Shown here one piece after another: positions 13,508 to 25,900 of a stretch of 64,000 nt of DNA; position 1 is the first letter of the stretch; each line of letters begins with the position of its first letter. The notes under the pieces were generated by a model. The model made no database searches. It worked only from the letters and a program-made list of their open reading frames with translations, and was not told the DNA's origin. The DNA comes from Onthophagus taurus (lineage: Eukaryota; Arthropoda; Insecta; Coleoptera; Scarabaeidae), in NCBI RefSeq assembly GCF_036711975.1, contig NC_091966.1, positions 37,269,501-37,333,500 on the forward strand, read 5' to 3'. The translations under genes and the position numbers were made by a program.

Positions 13508-13809
13508 TTAATGCAAACAACACCAAGATCTTACATTTTTTTTGTTCAGTCTAAGGTGTTGTAGTATGCGTTAAGCAGTTTTGAATGTATATGGCAGTAA
13601 TTATAACTTACTTAACACTTATCTGTTAATTGTAACTTTATTTCTCCCTCTCAAGTTTATCAGAAGGCGTTTGGGGCTACAATTCCAGGGAAAAATTGAT
13701 GATTTTTGCTGATTAATCCGAGGTAGTTGCGGCAGAATCTCTACAATTACAAAAACACAAAACTGTTAACGCAATTTAAAGAAAATTTCTAGTTATGAAG
13801 TGAGTTAGC

Positions 13810-13933
13810 TCAAATGTTCGTATTGGATGCACCCCACTCTGTCGTTTTGGTATTGACCCTCTTGATTTCGCGAAGTGTCTCTTCCAGCTGGTGGTATATT
13901 TTTCGTTCGAACTCTGCTTTTCGACAGTTCGCT
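13810..13933 (-). CDS. orphan terminal exon encoding a charged helical tail
   Basis: On the minus strand a strong polypyrimidine tract and acceptor (TTATTTTAG) precede an open frame of 40 codons ending in TGA at 13810. The peptide starts ANCRKAEFERKIYHQLEETL and ends WGASNTNI. It is rich in Lys, Arg and Glu with heptad-like spacing, as in a coiled coil. The acceptor and clean reading frame suggest the last exon of a real gene, but I found no upstream donor exon between 13.95 and 15.7 kb and do not recognise the protein. It could also be a relic exon left after the neighbouring transposon insertion. Confidence 0.4.
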
Positions 13934-13967
13934 CTAAAATAATAAAACAACTAAAAAGCTCATACAA

Positions 13968-15712
13968 TATTTTTGTTCCTTTAATTTACAACATAAGTAA
14001 TTCATACTAATAATTATGAGAGTTACCCCAAAATTCTTCACACTTTATTTACATTAATTACTAATTCATTCACTTACTGTATCTACATCCATATTTGGCT
14101 TCGAATGTCATTGAAATTATGTCTTTAAAATTTATATGAACTATAAAATTGTCTATTCGTCCAAACCGTCAATTTACATAAATTTATTATATTTATATAA
14201 GACATAATCTACTTTTAAACGACTCTTTATACAAATGGTTATTCTAAAAATACGTTTAAAATATTATTAATAACGTTGTCTTAAATCAAAATGTAGCGAA
14301 ACGATTGCCAAACACGGTACAAGTACGACAATGATTTGGCTCGAGTATAAGCTTTCAATTACCTATATTATGAAGAACGCACTGCGACAGATGCAATTAG
14401 CAGTTGAACTTGTAAATAGGTTATAATTTTAGATGAAATTTAAGTGTGTATTTGATGTCTGAATATCCGTGCACAACACCTCGAGATTTAACGGTGTACT
14501 CAACAAACCGTGTGTTGCAAAAATAAACCCAAAATGAACTCGTAACCGTCCAGAATAGAGATTGCTACCGACGGCACACAATTTTTTTTCTCTAAATTAC
14601 GCAAAAACGACAATATTGTACATTTTATTTTTATTGTTACACCTGTTTCGCTACCGTTTCGACCGCGCCAAAAAATTTGACCTTCGCCAAATGTATCGAC
14701 ACACTAATCGTCGTAGTTCATGTTAATCGTTTTACAAATCTTGCCAACAATTTTTAGTACTGAACAACTTTGCTCTTAATGTGGAATATTAATATAATCA
14801 ATGAACTGATTGTAAGTTAAAATTTTAAACGTTAAACATTCAATTTCCGTGGTTGATGGAGGGTGGAATACAGTTTGGCGCCAAGATAGAAGTTTATTTC
14901 CGGCAATTGTTTGCAACTTCTTAATGAACTGGTGAAAGTTAGGTTATTCTTAATATCCCACGGGAAACGACGCCTCGAAAACCGTTTGGGGTTACCAAAA
15001 CTTTGTTTCCCCCTTGAGGCAATGGTCTTGGCTGCTACTGCAAAACCCAAAACTTATAATACAGTCTTTCCCCCTTTTTTCTTATAACTACCCTTGTTTT
15101 CTTTGATACGTTAAAGATTTTTTTATTATTAGATTAATTTAGTTAATAATTCTTAAATTGGGTTAGATTATGGTATAAATTGTAACAAATGTTTTTAAGA
15201 TTCAACTTTTTGACGTCACAATTTTAATATTAGTTCAATTACAATTTCAACAACATAGTCAGGTGATAAGCAAATAATTTCAAGATGCCCTCATTAACGA
15301 ATTAAGCTAATTAAACAAATTAAACCGAGAAAATTATTATCTATGTAAAAATCAAATACAATTAAGCATTGTTTGATAAAAAAGATGGAGACATAAGTTT
15401 TCATCACGATTTTGCTGGATTTTAACAAAGATAAACTGTTTGTAGATAACGTTATCTCGACTATTTAATTTATTACATTTACTAATCCAAAATGATGTTC
15501 TAAATTTTTTTGGAACCGTTTACCAGTAGCAATTCAAAGGGACTCTGACAGACGAAAATATCATACCGAGAGTTCAAGCGTACGGTTGAAGCAAACTTGT
15601 TTTAGACGTTGGTCTTTATTCGAGTTGACTGCCAAAATATAACGAGACTGTCAGTAAACACACATTCTCCACGCCGTGCGCTAGTTAAAAAGAAGTCTTA
15701 GATAAATAAATA
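13968..15712. other. non-coding stretch with 5' region of the EF-hand gene
   Basis: No exon could be supported. A minus-strand open frame at 14832-15050 follows an acceptor-like TTTGCAG but matches nothing I know. The last ~170 bases before 15713 are probably the 5' UTR and promoter of the EF-hand gene; no TATA box is evident. Confidence 0.4.
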
Positions 15713-16392
15713 ATGGCAAAAACAATGCAAAGGAGGCGGGTAAGTTTTAATAAAATCCAATTCTTTTCAAAATGAATCTCCTAAAAATAGATCTTGCGTT
15801 GTACTCATTTTTAGAGCTCCATTAAGAGAGAATTTAACGAAAAAGAACTTCAAGGTAATAAAATTTAAAAAAAAATCTTTTTAATTCAACTTATTTAAAT
15901 TTTAGATTTGCGAACTGCTTTTGTAATGTTAGATAGTAACAGCGACGGAAAAGTTACAACTGACGACCTCCAGGAAATGTTAAAGCGCCTCGGGATTGAA
16001 GTAAGATCAGAAACAGTAGAGGAATTGGTACAAATAGCCAGCCATTCGGGTAAAGATATAGATGAAAACGATTTTCTTGAATTCGTAAAAAAAGTGCAAG
16101 AACTGTTACCGGAGAGGGCGGCCGAAGACGCTCAGCAAGATCTTTTGGCTGCGTTTCAGGTTTTCGACCTGGACAACAACGGTTATATAACCAGAGACGA
16201 ATTGAAAATTGCAATGGAAAAAATTGGTGAACCCGTAACTGAAGAACAAATTACTCAACTCATTACGATGGCCGATGTTGATTTAGACGGCAAAATTAAT
16301 TACGAAGGTAATTTAATTTAAAACACCAACGAAAAATAATCATTTATATACATTAACCAAATTTTTCAGAGTTTTCAAGACTATTAATTTAA
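15713..16392 (+). CDS. calmodulin/troponin C-like EF-hand protein (163 aa, 4 exons)
   Basis: Small calcium sensor of the calmodulin superfamily. Exons: 15713-15739, 15815-15854, 15906-16307 and 16370-16392, all with GT/AG junctions. The last short exon completes KINYEEFSRLLI and the stop. After a basic N-terminal tail (MAKTMQRRRSS) come two EF-hand pairs. Loop 1 (DSNSDGKVTTDD) has Asp instead of Glu at position 12. Loop 2 (around SHSGKDIDENDF) lacks the usual acidic positions and is probably dead. Loops 3 (DLDNNGYITRDE) and 4 (DVDLDGKINYEE) are canonical. So calcium should bind mainly in the C-terminal lobe. The basic extension and degenerate second loop mark it as a divergent calmodulin-like protein rather than calmodulin itself. 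Partner and tissue are unknown. Confidence 0.88.
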
Positions 16393-16462
16393 ATAAGAAC
16401 GATTTTAGATGTATCGAATGGAAACCGTCCTATATTATAACTAAACACTTAATATGAACCAA

Positions 16463-18396
16463 ATTTTAACTATATTTAGTTGATATTGTTAAACTGCTAG
16501 TTCCTTAGACTGAAAGCTTTATAAATTGTATTTTACAATATAAGATACGATTAAAATATAACTGTATTAATAAGATTTAATATAAACAATTAATTAATTA
16601 AAGATTTAAATTAAATCGCCCGCTTTATTTAAATTAGAAATGCGCCATCTATTATAAAGATATCTAATTACAAAATTTACAATAGATGGCACCCCAAATA
16701 ATTGTTATTTAATCTTTTATTGTGAATTATAATTATAGAAATAATTCTAAAGTAATCTATTCATTATTATGAATCATTTTCTTTCAAAATGATAAATGAA
16801 ATAAAATTAATTCTATTCAAAAAAAAAAAATGTTTGACATTTCTGACGTTTAACATAACCTCAATTACAAAATTAGGTATTTAACCAAGGTTTATAGAAC
16901 ATAAGGTTACCTCATTCCCTATGCCTCTGTAGTATCGATTATTACCCCGCAAATTGACGTCACTGGTTCGATACAGTCAGAATAAAAGATAGCCTATACA
17001 TGTGCCTATACGTGACAACACGATGCGAGGTTTAAATATTTTATATAGACTGTACCACAGTATAGGTGGTGTTGTGTTGTTCATAGAACCAGCTACGTCA
17101 CTGACCCACCTTGCCTCTCAGAGGAGGAGAATCGGTATTGGGTAACCTTATGTTCTATAGACCTTGGTATTTAACTATATTTAGTTGATATTGTTAAATT
17201 GCTAGTTTCTTAGACTGAAAGCTTTATAAATTGTATTTTACAATATAATATATCGATTAAAATATAACTGTATTAATAAGATTTAATATAAACAATTAAT
17301 TAATTATAAATTTAAATTAAAAATGCGCCATCTATTATAAAGATATCTAATTACAAAATTTGCAATAGATGGCAGCTCAAATAATTATTATTTTATCTTT
17401 TATTGTGAATTATAATTATAAAAAATAATTCTAAATTAATGTATTCATTATTATTATTCATTTTTTTGGAAAATGATAAATGAAATAAAATTAATTCTAT
17501 TTAGAAAAAAAAAATATTTGACATATCTGACGTTTAACATAACCTCAATTACAAAATTAGGAATTTAACTATATTTAGTTAATATTGTTAAATTGCTAGT
17601 TCTTTAGACTGAAAGCTTTATATACAGTATTTTACAATATAATATATCGATTAAAATATAACTGTATTAATAAAATTTAATATAAACAATTAATTAATTA
17701 TAAATTTAAATTAAATCACTCACTTTATTGAAATTACAAATGCGCCATCTATTATAAAGATATCTAATTACAAAATTTGCAATAGATGGCAGCTCAAATA
17801 ATTGTTATTTTATTTTTTATTGTGAATGATAATTATGAAAAAAAAACTAAATTAATCTATTCATTATTATTAATCATTTTCTTGCAAAATGATAAATGAA
17901 ATAAAATTAATTCCATTTAGAAAAAAAAATTTCACATATCTGACGTTTAACATAACCTCAATTATAAAATTAGGGATTTAACTACATTTAGTTGATATTG
18001 TTAAATTGCTAGTTCCTTAGACTAAAAGCTTTATAAATTGTATTTTACAATATTAGATAAAGTTTAAAATATAACTGTATTAATAAGATTTAATATAAAC
18101 AATTAATTAATTATACATTTAAATTAAATCACCCACTTTATTGAAATTACAAATGCGCCATCTATTATAAAGATATCTAATTACAAAATTTGCAATAGAT
18201 CGCAGTCCAAATAATTGTTATTTTATCTTTTATTGTGAATAATAATTATGAAAAAAAATCTAAATTAATCTATTCATTAAAATTAATCATTTTCTTGCAA
18301 AATGATAAATGAAATAAAATTAGTTCCATTTAGAAAAAAAAAATATTTGTCATTTCTGACGTTTAACATAACCTCAATTACAAATTACGGATTTAA
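16463..18396. repeat. four tandem ~0.4 kb repeats with paired CTCF-like motifs
   Basis: Four diverged head-to-tail units start near 16463, 17169, 17564 and 17972. Each begins with a TTTAACTATATTTAGTTGAT-like stretch, contains CTTTATAAATTGTATTTTAC, and ends with TTCTGACGTTTAACATAACC. Each unit contains GCGCCATCTATT followed about 40 bases later by AATAGATGGCA (the fourth unit has lost the second). Unit 1 is followed by the MITE at 16886. The array occupies the gap between the EF-hand and NIPA genes. Confidence 0.85.
16886..17166. mobile_element. 281 bp MITE with 26 bp inverted repeats and 9 bp target duplication
   Basis: Ends are CAAGGTTTATAGAACATAAG on the left and the inverted CAAGGTCTATAGAACATAAG on the right, one mismatch over 26 bases. 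GTATTTAAC flanks both sides (16877-16885 and 17167-17175). The uninterrupted junctions between other repeat units supply the empty-site sequence, which supports the boundary. No coding capacity. A 9 bp duplication suggests a Mutator-type source, although 8 bp (hAT-like) cannot be excluded if one flanking base is shared by chance. Confidence 0.8.
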
Positions 18397-18530
18397 AGGA
18401 TAAAAGATAATAAGTGATGATTCAGGTCTTATCAGTATCTGATTAAGTAAACTCAAAATACTCATTATACTATTCTAAATCACCAGTACAAATCCGTTTT
18501 AAAATTAACCCAACACAAACGAACTAAGTG

Positions 18531-19700
18531 ATGGAAACCACAACTTTAGATGAATTTAAATCGACTCCGTACACATCACGAGATTTTTATATCGGTTTGG
18601 GTTTAGCTATTTCCTCGACGATTTTTATAGGAACAAGTTTTATTGTGAAAAAGTTAGCTTTGTTGCGGCTAGCTAAAAATGGTATCCTCCGAGCTGGATC
18701 TGGAGGATTTGGTTATTTAAAAGAATGGTTGTGGTGGATGGGGTTTCTTATGAGTAAGTTAATTATCGTTTAATAACAATAATAATTTATTTTTATTATT
18801 AATTTTTTTAGTGGGAGTTGGAGAATTAGCTAATTTTGCTGCTTACGCTTTCGCACCGGCTTCTTTAGTAACTCCATTGGGGGCTTTAAGTGTTTTGGTA
18901 TCTGCAATATTAGCTTCGAAATATCTCAATGAAAAATTAAACTTTCTTGGAAAAGTAAGTACTAGTATCTAGATTCTAGATATTTTAGATGAAGACACAT
19001 TTTAATGATGAATTATTTTTAGGTTGGATGTCTTTTATGTATCTTAGGATCAACAGTTGTTGTTTTACACTCACCAAAAGAAGAGGAAGTAGAATCTCTT
19101 GATATTTTATTGAATAAGTTGCAAGAACCTTTATTTATAATATATGTAAATGTTGTGATAGTTGCCTCTTTAGCGATTAGTTTTTATTTTGGGCCAAAAT
19201 ATGGCCATAAATACATTGTAATTTATATAATTTTATGTTCTGCTGTTGGTAGCTTAACTGTGATGTCTTGTAAAGGTTTAGGATTAGCCTTAAAAGATAC
19301 CATTTCTGGAAAAAGCAATGATTTTAATAATTGGCTAACCTACGCCTTTTTTATTATGGTTTGTCTTTGCATTTCAATTCAAATGAATTATTTAAACAAA
19401 GCTTTAGATCTGTTTAACACAAGTATTGTGACCCCCGTTTATTACGTCTTTTTTACCACTTTAGTTATAATCGCTTCAGCTATTTTATTTAAAGAATGGG
19501 TTAAGTTGAGTTTCAAAGATGTTTTGGGAAACGTTTGCGGATTCTTTACCATTGTGATTGCTATATTTTTATTGCACGCTTTTAAAGATATTGATATAAC
19601 TTTATCAGATGTAAAAGGCTCATTAAGACCAAAATCAAATTATTTATCAAGAAATAGTAAACATTATAATTATGAGAGTTTACTGTCTCGTAGTGTTTAA
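18531..19700 (+). CDS. spict: NIPA-family magnesium transporter (spichthyin-like, 347 aa)
   Basis: Multi-pass membrane protein of the NIPA family. In vertebrates NIPA proteins carry Mg2+; in Drosophila the single member, spichthyin, sits on early endosomes and limits BMP signalling at neuromuscular synapses. Exons: 18531-18753, 18812-18954 and 19023-19700. Exons 1 and 2 join within a codon, giving [18 protein letters not shown]. The family signatures are plain: [19 protein letters not shown] with the following [15 protein letters not shown], then [20 protein letters not shown], and [15 protein letters not shown]. About nine hydrophobic segments fill the chain, and a hydrophilic tail of about 35 residues follows. 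The length matches the family. The ATG at 18531 is preceded in frame by GTG and sits just before the conserved N-terminal region. Confidence 0.95.
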
Positions 19701-19944
19701 ATTAATTAAGTAATTAATTTGTAATATTTATTTTATTTGTATAAAATATTAATTAGAATAAATTTATTTTTTTTAATAAATCACTTTTTGTTAGTGGCGC
19801 CATCTATACGACAGAAGCGTAATATATGTTTTTGGTTTTATCCAATGAAAATCGAGTATTTTAAAAATCACGTGATATAACCGTTAACGTCAAGTTTCAA
19901 GCGTTGTGATAGCTTCAGATAGCTTCTTAAAAGGTTAACCGAAA
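19701..19944. promoter_or_regulatory. short intergenic region with a CTCF-like motif
   Basis: This 244-base gap holds the NIPA 3' end (AATAAA-like AT-rich sequence near 19736-19770) and the promoter of the next gene. At 19794-19808 lies GTGGCGCCATCTATA, whose complement TATAGATGGCGCCAC matches the insect CTCF core (AGATGGCGC). That the site is bound is an inference. Confidence 0.45.
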
Positions 19945-22900
19945 ATGGAAGATCCTTCAAGATTTCAACAATGGTTCAAGCCAAAATTCCGTGTTAGTAT
20001 AAATAAAAAGCAACGAAAGGAGATGAATGAAAATAGACGAAATAAAAGAAATGACTTGTTCATGGAAAAGAGGGGTATCCGAGATCTTAGTACTTCTCCA
20101 GAGGTAATAGAGGAAAAGGTGGTAAAAAATCCGCGATTATTGGCTTTAAAAGCATGGAAGGAAAAAAGAAACAAAGAAAAATTAGAAAAACAAGCGAATA
20201 AAAAGCCAATATTTAAAGTCCAACATATTTCCATCGATATTGGTGCACCTAATTTGGAATTTATCAACAAAACGATTAAAGGAAAACGGTTTGATATTAA
20301 ATCTAAAAAAACCAAAAAAGATTCGGTAACTGTGATGGGGTTCAAAGTCAGCGATATAAAACAAGGAAATGATGGAATCACATCTAGATTACGAAGTAAA
20401 ACTAAACCATCTAGTGTTCAAAATAATTTAAAAAGTACAAATACTCAAAAAGCAACCATTTCAAATGTAGAAACTAAACGAAAAACTAAAAATGTACCTG
20501 AAAAGAAGCCAAATCATGTAACAAATAATAAGAAAAAACCTTTAATGGAGAATAATAAAGATTGGTAAGTATGAAACATGGGGAGTTAATATATATATTC
20601 TTTTATTGTACAAAATTCACAAATCATAATTATACACAATATTTTGTTTAGGAAATTTAGTTAAGTTTAGAATTATTTTTCAAATATTTGCAGTTATGTT
20701 ATTTGTTATTATTCAAAGCATCAAATTTCATGTTTTTTAGATCCACTAAACAAAAAGAAATTTTTTATGAAACTCCTTAATAACCCTTTTAATTTATTTA
20801 TTTATTTATCATTGAAATCTCTACAAAATAAGTCCCAAATACAGACATTTTATACAAATTTAAATGAAAAGATAAAGATGGTAAGTTAATATCAATAAAG
20901 AAAACTGCATTAAAAGGAAATACAGTAACAATATAAAAAAAGTTGCTTTTATCATATTGATTATTAAATTTAATACAAGATACAATTTACTGCCATTAGA
21001 TGCACATATAACATAGAAAGAGATCTTAAATTTAAATTTTATAGAGTTTATTAAAATATTACAATTAAAAATCATATCTTTTTTTAAGCTACAAACTTTA
21101 TTATTGATTTAATCTGATACATAGTATGTATAATAGTATATTAAAAAACTAGTTTCCTAAGACACGCTTGAAATGCAGAAATTCAAGTTGAAAAACGAGT
21201 GGTGAAACCACCAGTTTTTTAATGAATTGTAATTCGCGTTTTTATCCTTTTTCTTCAACAAAAATAAAATAAATTTTGACAATGTAGGGAAATAGGTATG
21301 TAGCAGTTGGTAACACTTAAAAATAGAAATTTGAATTGACAATTGGACCGCGTTATGCATCACTTGACTAAGCGACAAATGAACAATGTTGAGAAAACCG
21401 GGATTTTCGTTTTTATCTTTCTAAAAATATAAGATTTCTCAGAATAGACAGGCTCAAACTATTGAAAATTGTTTAGTACCTGTCCATTTTTATCACAGAA
21501 CACTGATGACAGCCATCACAAGCACAGAATCCGCTTGGTCAGTCGTTTTACGATTATACAGAGTGTTTCTGTAAGTCGTGGCATAAATTTAATCACAAAT
21601 ACTAGAGTCAAAATGATGCTTCGTGTAAAAATGTTTGAAGCAAATTATCTAGTTTGATATTGTACTTTTTAACTGGTTTCTATTTTATATAGAATTTAAG
21701 TCTAACCAGTTTTGGTCCTTAGCCATCTTCAGAGACTCTACAAATAGATTAACATCCCTCATCCTTCCCATTTTACAAACAAGTTTCTTAATATTTCTTT
21801 TTGTTTTGTTAAAAAAAATCACATATCAACGTCAAAATCAGATTATTAGTTACTAATTTACAAAATTGAAGTTTAAAAAGTTGTAAAATGAAATTAAGGA
21901 CGAAGTATTACAAGTTTAGAGGTTACAATTTAAGAACGCTCTTTTTTAACAAAAGAAATATTAAGAATCTTGGGAAAAATTCAAGAATCATCTTATTATA
22001 TAGTGTGTCCCAGGATAGATGTTACAAGGGGTATAATGACTTAAAAATGTTTGCAATTTATTTTAAGGCTAAGGAATTAAGCCCTGCTTCGTGTGAAGAG
22101 AGTTTTAAGAATATTTTCATATTTTGAAAACAATGGCGGCCTTGACAATGAATCGAAAACTATTTTTAGTTTAGGTAAAGTAATCTTTTTGTTCAAAATG
22201 AGAAATTATGGTCCTATACAAAATTTCAGAAGGATCTATCTACTTTGGTTGAATCATCACATTTTAGTTTAAATAACATAAATATTGTATAGTAATTGAA
22301 TTGTGAACTAAAACTGAGGGATAATACAATTTATTTGTCGATATTTGCGACTTTGATTCATTGTTTTTTTTTCTTCACTCTGAATAGTTCTGAATAGCAA
22401 CTCAAAATAATTCTCGCTTCACTATTAAGGCCGAGTTGATTTTCAAAATATGAAAATATACTTAAAATTCTCTCCACACCAAGCAGGGCTTAATTCCTCA
22501 GTCCTAAAATAAAATTCAAAAATGTTTAAGTCATTATACCTCTTGTAACATCTATCCTGGGACACACTGTACATTAAAAATCGACGATTTTTTTTAATCA
22601 ATGTGAAATGACCCAAAAAACACGTTAAAAATAAAAAGAAAGTGTGGAAAAGTGACTAACATTGGGTTAACTTCAGTTATAAAACATCTATTATATGATA
22701 ACTAACTTCAGGTTTAAAATGACAACCTCAATTTTGTCATATTTGTAATCTTCATTAAAAATTCTTTAAAATGAGTACAAATATGACATATTTATCTTCA
22801 ATATTAATGAAGTTATGGTCAACTTCCGGTTAAGAATGTCAACGTCAATTTTGATATATTTGTAATCGTCGTGATACATGATACGTTTAATTCCAATATT

Positions 22901-25900
22901 ACTCAAGATGCAATATCATTTTGACATTTTAAGACACACACACCAACTCAGGGCATAGTAAGCCTTGGTCTGCTCCTCATCTCTTCAATAAGTTTGCCCG
23001 TTTGGTGGCTTGTCGTGTTCAGATATTGATAGTTGCAGACCTGGGTGAGAAGTTGACCATTACATTCGATGCGGATATTATCCACCTGTTCCTCGTCACC
23101 ACCATAACTTGACTCTTCTTCACCATGTTCAAAATCATACGCTCTCCTTTACAGTTTCTGATCGCTCGAGTATAGCCTGTTGCAGTTTCCTCTCCGAGTC
23201 TGTAATGAGGACTACATCATCTGCATATATCAGAGCCTAGCACCTGATTGGTCTGAGGTTCAACATACCAACCACCGAAGTTTCTGTTCTTTTCTTGCAT
23301 GTATTCACCAGTTCATCCATAAAAGTTACAAATAACAATGGGAATAAACTGTTCCCCTATTTAACAGCTTTTTTCTAATGCTTTCCAGACCTCATGCCTT
23401 GGCACCTCATCAAAAAAGGATTTAACTTATCAGTTATACAACGCAGGTAGAAAATGATATCTTGTTTTTGCGGTCCACCAGGATTCTGGAGTACAGCTTT
23501 GAAATGACATTAATGAGGCATATTGTTTGGAAGACTTCTTTAATTTATTCGGCCAATTCACCATTTCTGGTACTATTTTGTCCTCCTCAGCTGCCTTTCC
23601 ACTCTTCATTTTCCTGACGTGCGTCTTGCACCTCCTCGAGAGTTACTGGCTACTCTTCTTCATCGCTGACTCTTATTCACAATCTCTGTTCTACAGTCTT
23701 GGAGTCGACCTCCAGCTTACATCTTATCGTTTCTTTTAATATTATTGTTCATGGATTTGGTCTTCTATGTTTTGATAAGCATGTTTTATTCTTTTGATTA
23801 GTGTTAAAGGAATAAGTAACCTTTGGAGGTTGTCCTCAGCATCTGCAATAAGGACAGCATCGTCAGTGTAGCAGACGGCATGGAAAAATGTAATACATCT
23901 CAAGAGATATAAAATCAGTGGTCAGTATTCCAAATGAATATGACGTATTCTATTCTGATTGATCTACCAGAATCATTTGTTCGTTATTTGACAGACTCAT
24001 ATGAAGTCAAATGTCTTTATTATGTCTTTCTATAATATAAATGCAACAGATTATGGTGATTTTCGTGTCTCTGTCTTGAACTTGAAGGTTAGTGTTAATG
24101 ATACTGAATCTCTGAGTAATATCAGATTATTAATACATTTTAAGCGCATCCATATTTGACATGGAAATGTATTTGAAAACATAGTGTTGGTGAGATTTGA
24201 AAGCTCATCAAGACTTTTGAAGAAGATGGAATTATGGGATTTGAGATATTACATTGGGGAGAGGCTTAGATTACATCCGTTAAGATAAACAACAATAACT
24301 ACATCTTAAGATTTCTTTCGTTAAATGCAATTAGTGCAAAATTCTCTCCCACGTTATAAATAATATGCATCGAGGTAGTTACTGGCATGATCTTTGTTGT
24401 TTGTTCATTTATTTTGTAAGCCATAGCTATTGGCTGAGCTCATCAGTGCTGTATAAATTTTGTATCATCTGCGGCAGAATTCTGGCACCAACCTCAATGT
24501 CGCCTACGCAGGCGAATCGTTGTGTATGTTTATTTATTATCGTTTTTCTAGCATCTATCCATTGTGGCGATGTTCCATGACCAGATTTAAACCTCCGCGA
24601 TTTCAGGCTTCACTTGGAGCATAAAATTTCCAATCTTTTCATATAACTAACTAAGGTGATGTTTTTGCCACACTCTTTACATTAATGGTCTTTCTGAAGT
24701 AATTAAAGCTTTAGCATTGATATCAAAATCAGAGCAACAAATGTCAATAACATAACTGATACAAAACAAATTTAGCACTAAATGTCTTGTACTGAACCTT
24801 ATTTATTTTCGTTGATTCTTCAGTGTTGTAATGAACAGTGCCCAGATCTCTTCATTTTACGATTTTATAAATAATACCTTTCTGACATTTAATCATTTAT
24901 AATTATTTTCATTTTAGCTCACCTGTTAAGCAGTTTCCTGAACAATCCAATAATTACTACACCTCACCAGTACAACAAAAACTTGCAGCTGCTTATGTTA
25001 GCCCGTTTGTTACAATAACAAGAGGAAAATCAAGCGCAAGAAAAGAATACAAAATGAGAAGATCCCAAGGTGGTTTATTTGATGTTTCAGATCAATTGGC
25101 TAAAGCAACTGGGAATCAAGCAGGAGCGGCACATTTCCATCAACTCTTAAATGCTGAACTTGAAAGAATTGAGAAAATGTGTGATGATTGGATAAAATAT
25201 AAGGTACGTTCTTTATTGATTAAATTAGTCAAAATTAATTTAAAATGTAAATTAGGATGACACAGACCCACCGGAAGAAGCTTGTGATATGATCAACACA
25301 GCAATAGGACAATCAAAGTTATTAATAAACAAGAAATTTCAAAGATTTCGTGGATTAATTATAGATTGTGAGATGAATAACTCGGTAAAACCGGTAACTT
25401 GTACGGATTTACACGGTTATTGGGAAGTGATTTGTCTAGAAATTGATGATGTTAACAAAAGATTCGAATACTTAAACAAATTATGCAATAACAATTGGGA
25501 GGAAATTTTGCCCATTGTAAACAAACCGCAACCGAAAAGGAAGGTTATTAAAAAAGCGTCGAAACCATCAGTACAAACTCAATCCTCTTTAAGAGATTTA
25601 ATTAAAGAAAAACGTTTAAAATTTAAAGAAAACGCTGAAAAGAATGAAAATATTCCCCCAGTAAGAGTTACTAGGTCAAGTTTATCAGTGTCTTTTAAGA
25701 ATAATGATATTAGAGAGAGTGTGAGTTCTCCGGATTTAACTATGGTTGAAAATGCATTTAGTAAAAAACGAAGAGTAACAATTTCGGTAATAATTTGTAT
25801 ATTTTATTGTTATTTATATTAATGTTATTTTGTGTAGGCTGATTCAACACCAGCTAAGGGTATTCTAAAAACACCACATGCAAAATCTTCAAAGAAAAAG

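Noticed and set aside
14832-15050. Minus-strand frame starting like a mitochondrial presequence (MGFAVAAKTIASRGK)
   Set aside because: The first codon is not an ATG, no matching exon was found around it and the peptide resembles nothing known to me.
15954-16214. 86-codon minus-strand open frame over the EF-hand gene
   Set aside because: It is the antisense shadow of the well-supported EF-hand exon and shows no domain.
19965-20381. 138-codon minus-strand open frame
   Set aside because: Antisense of the Lys-rich first exon of mars; the Phe/Leu/Ser richness is simply the complement of Lys codons.
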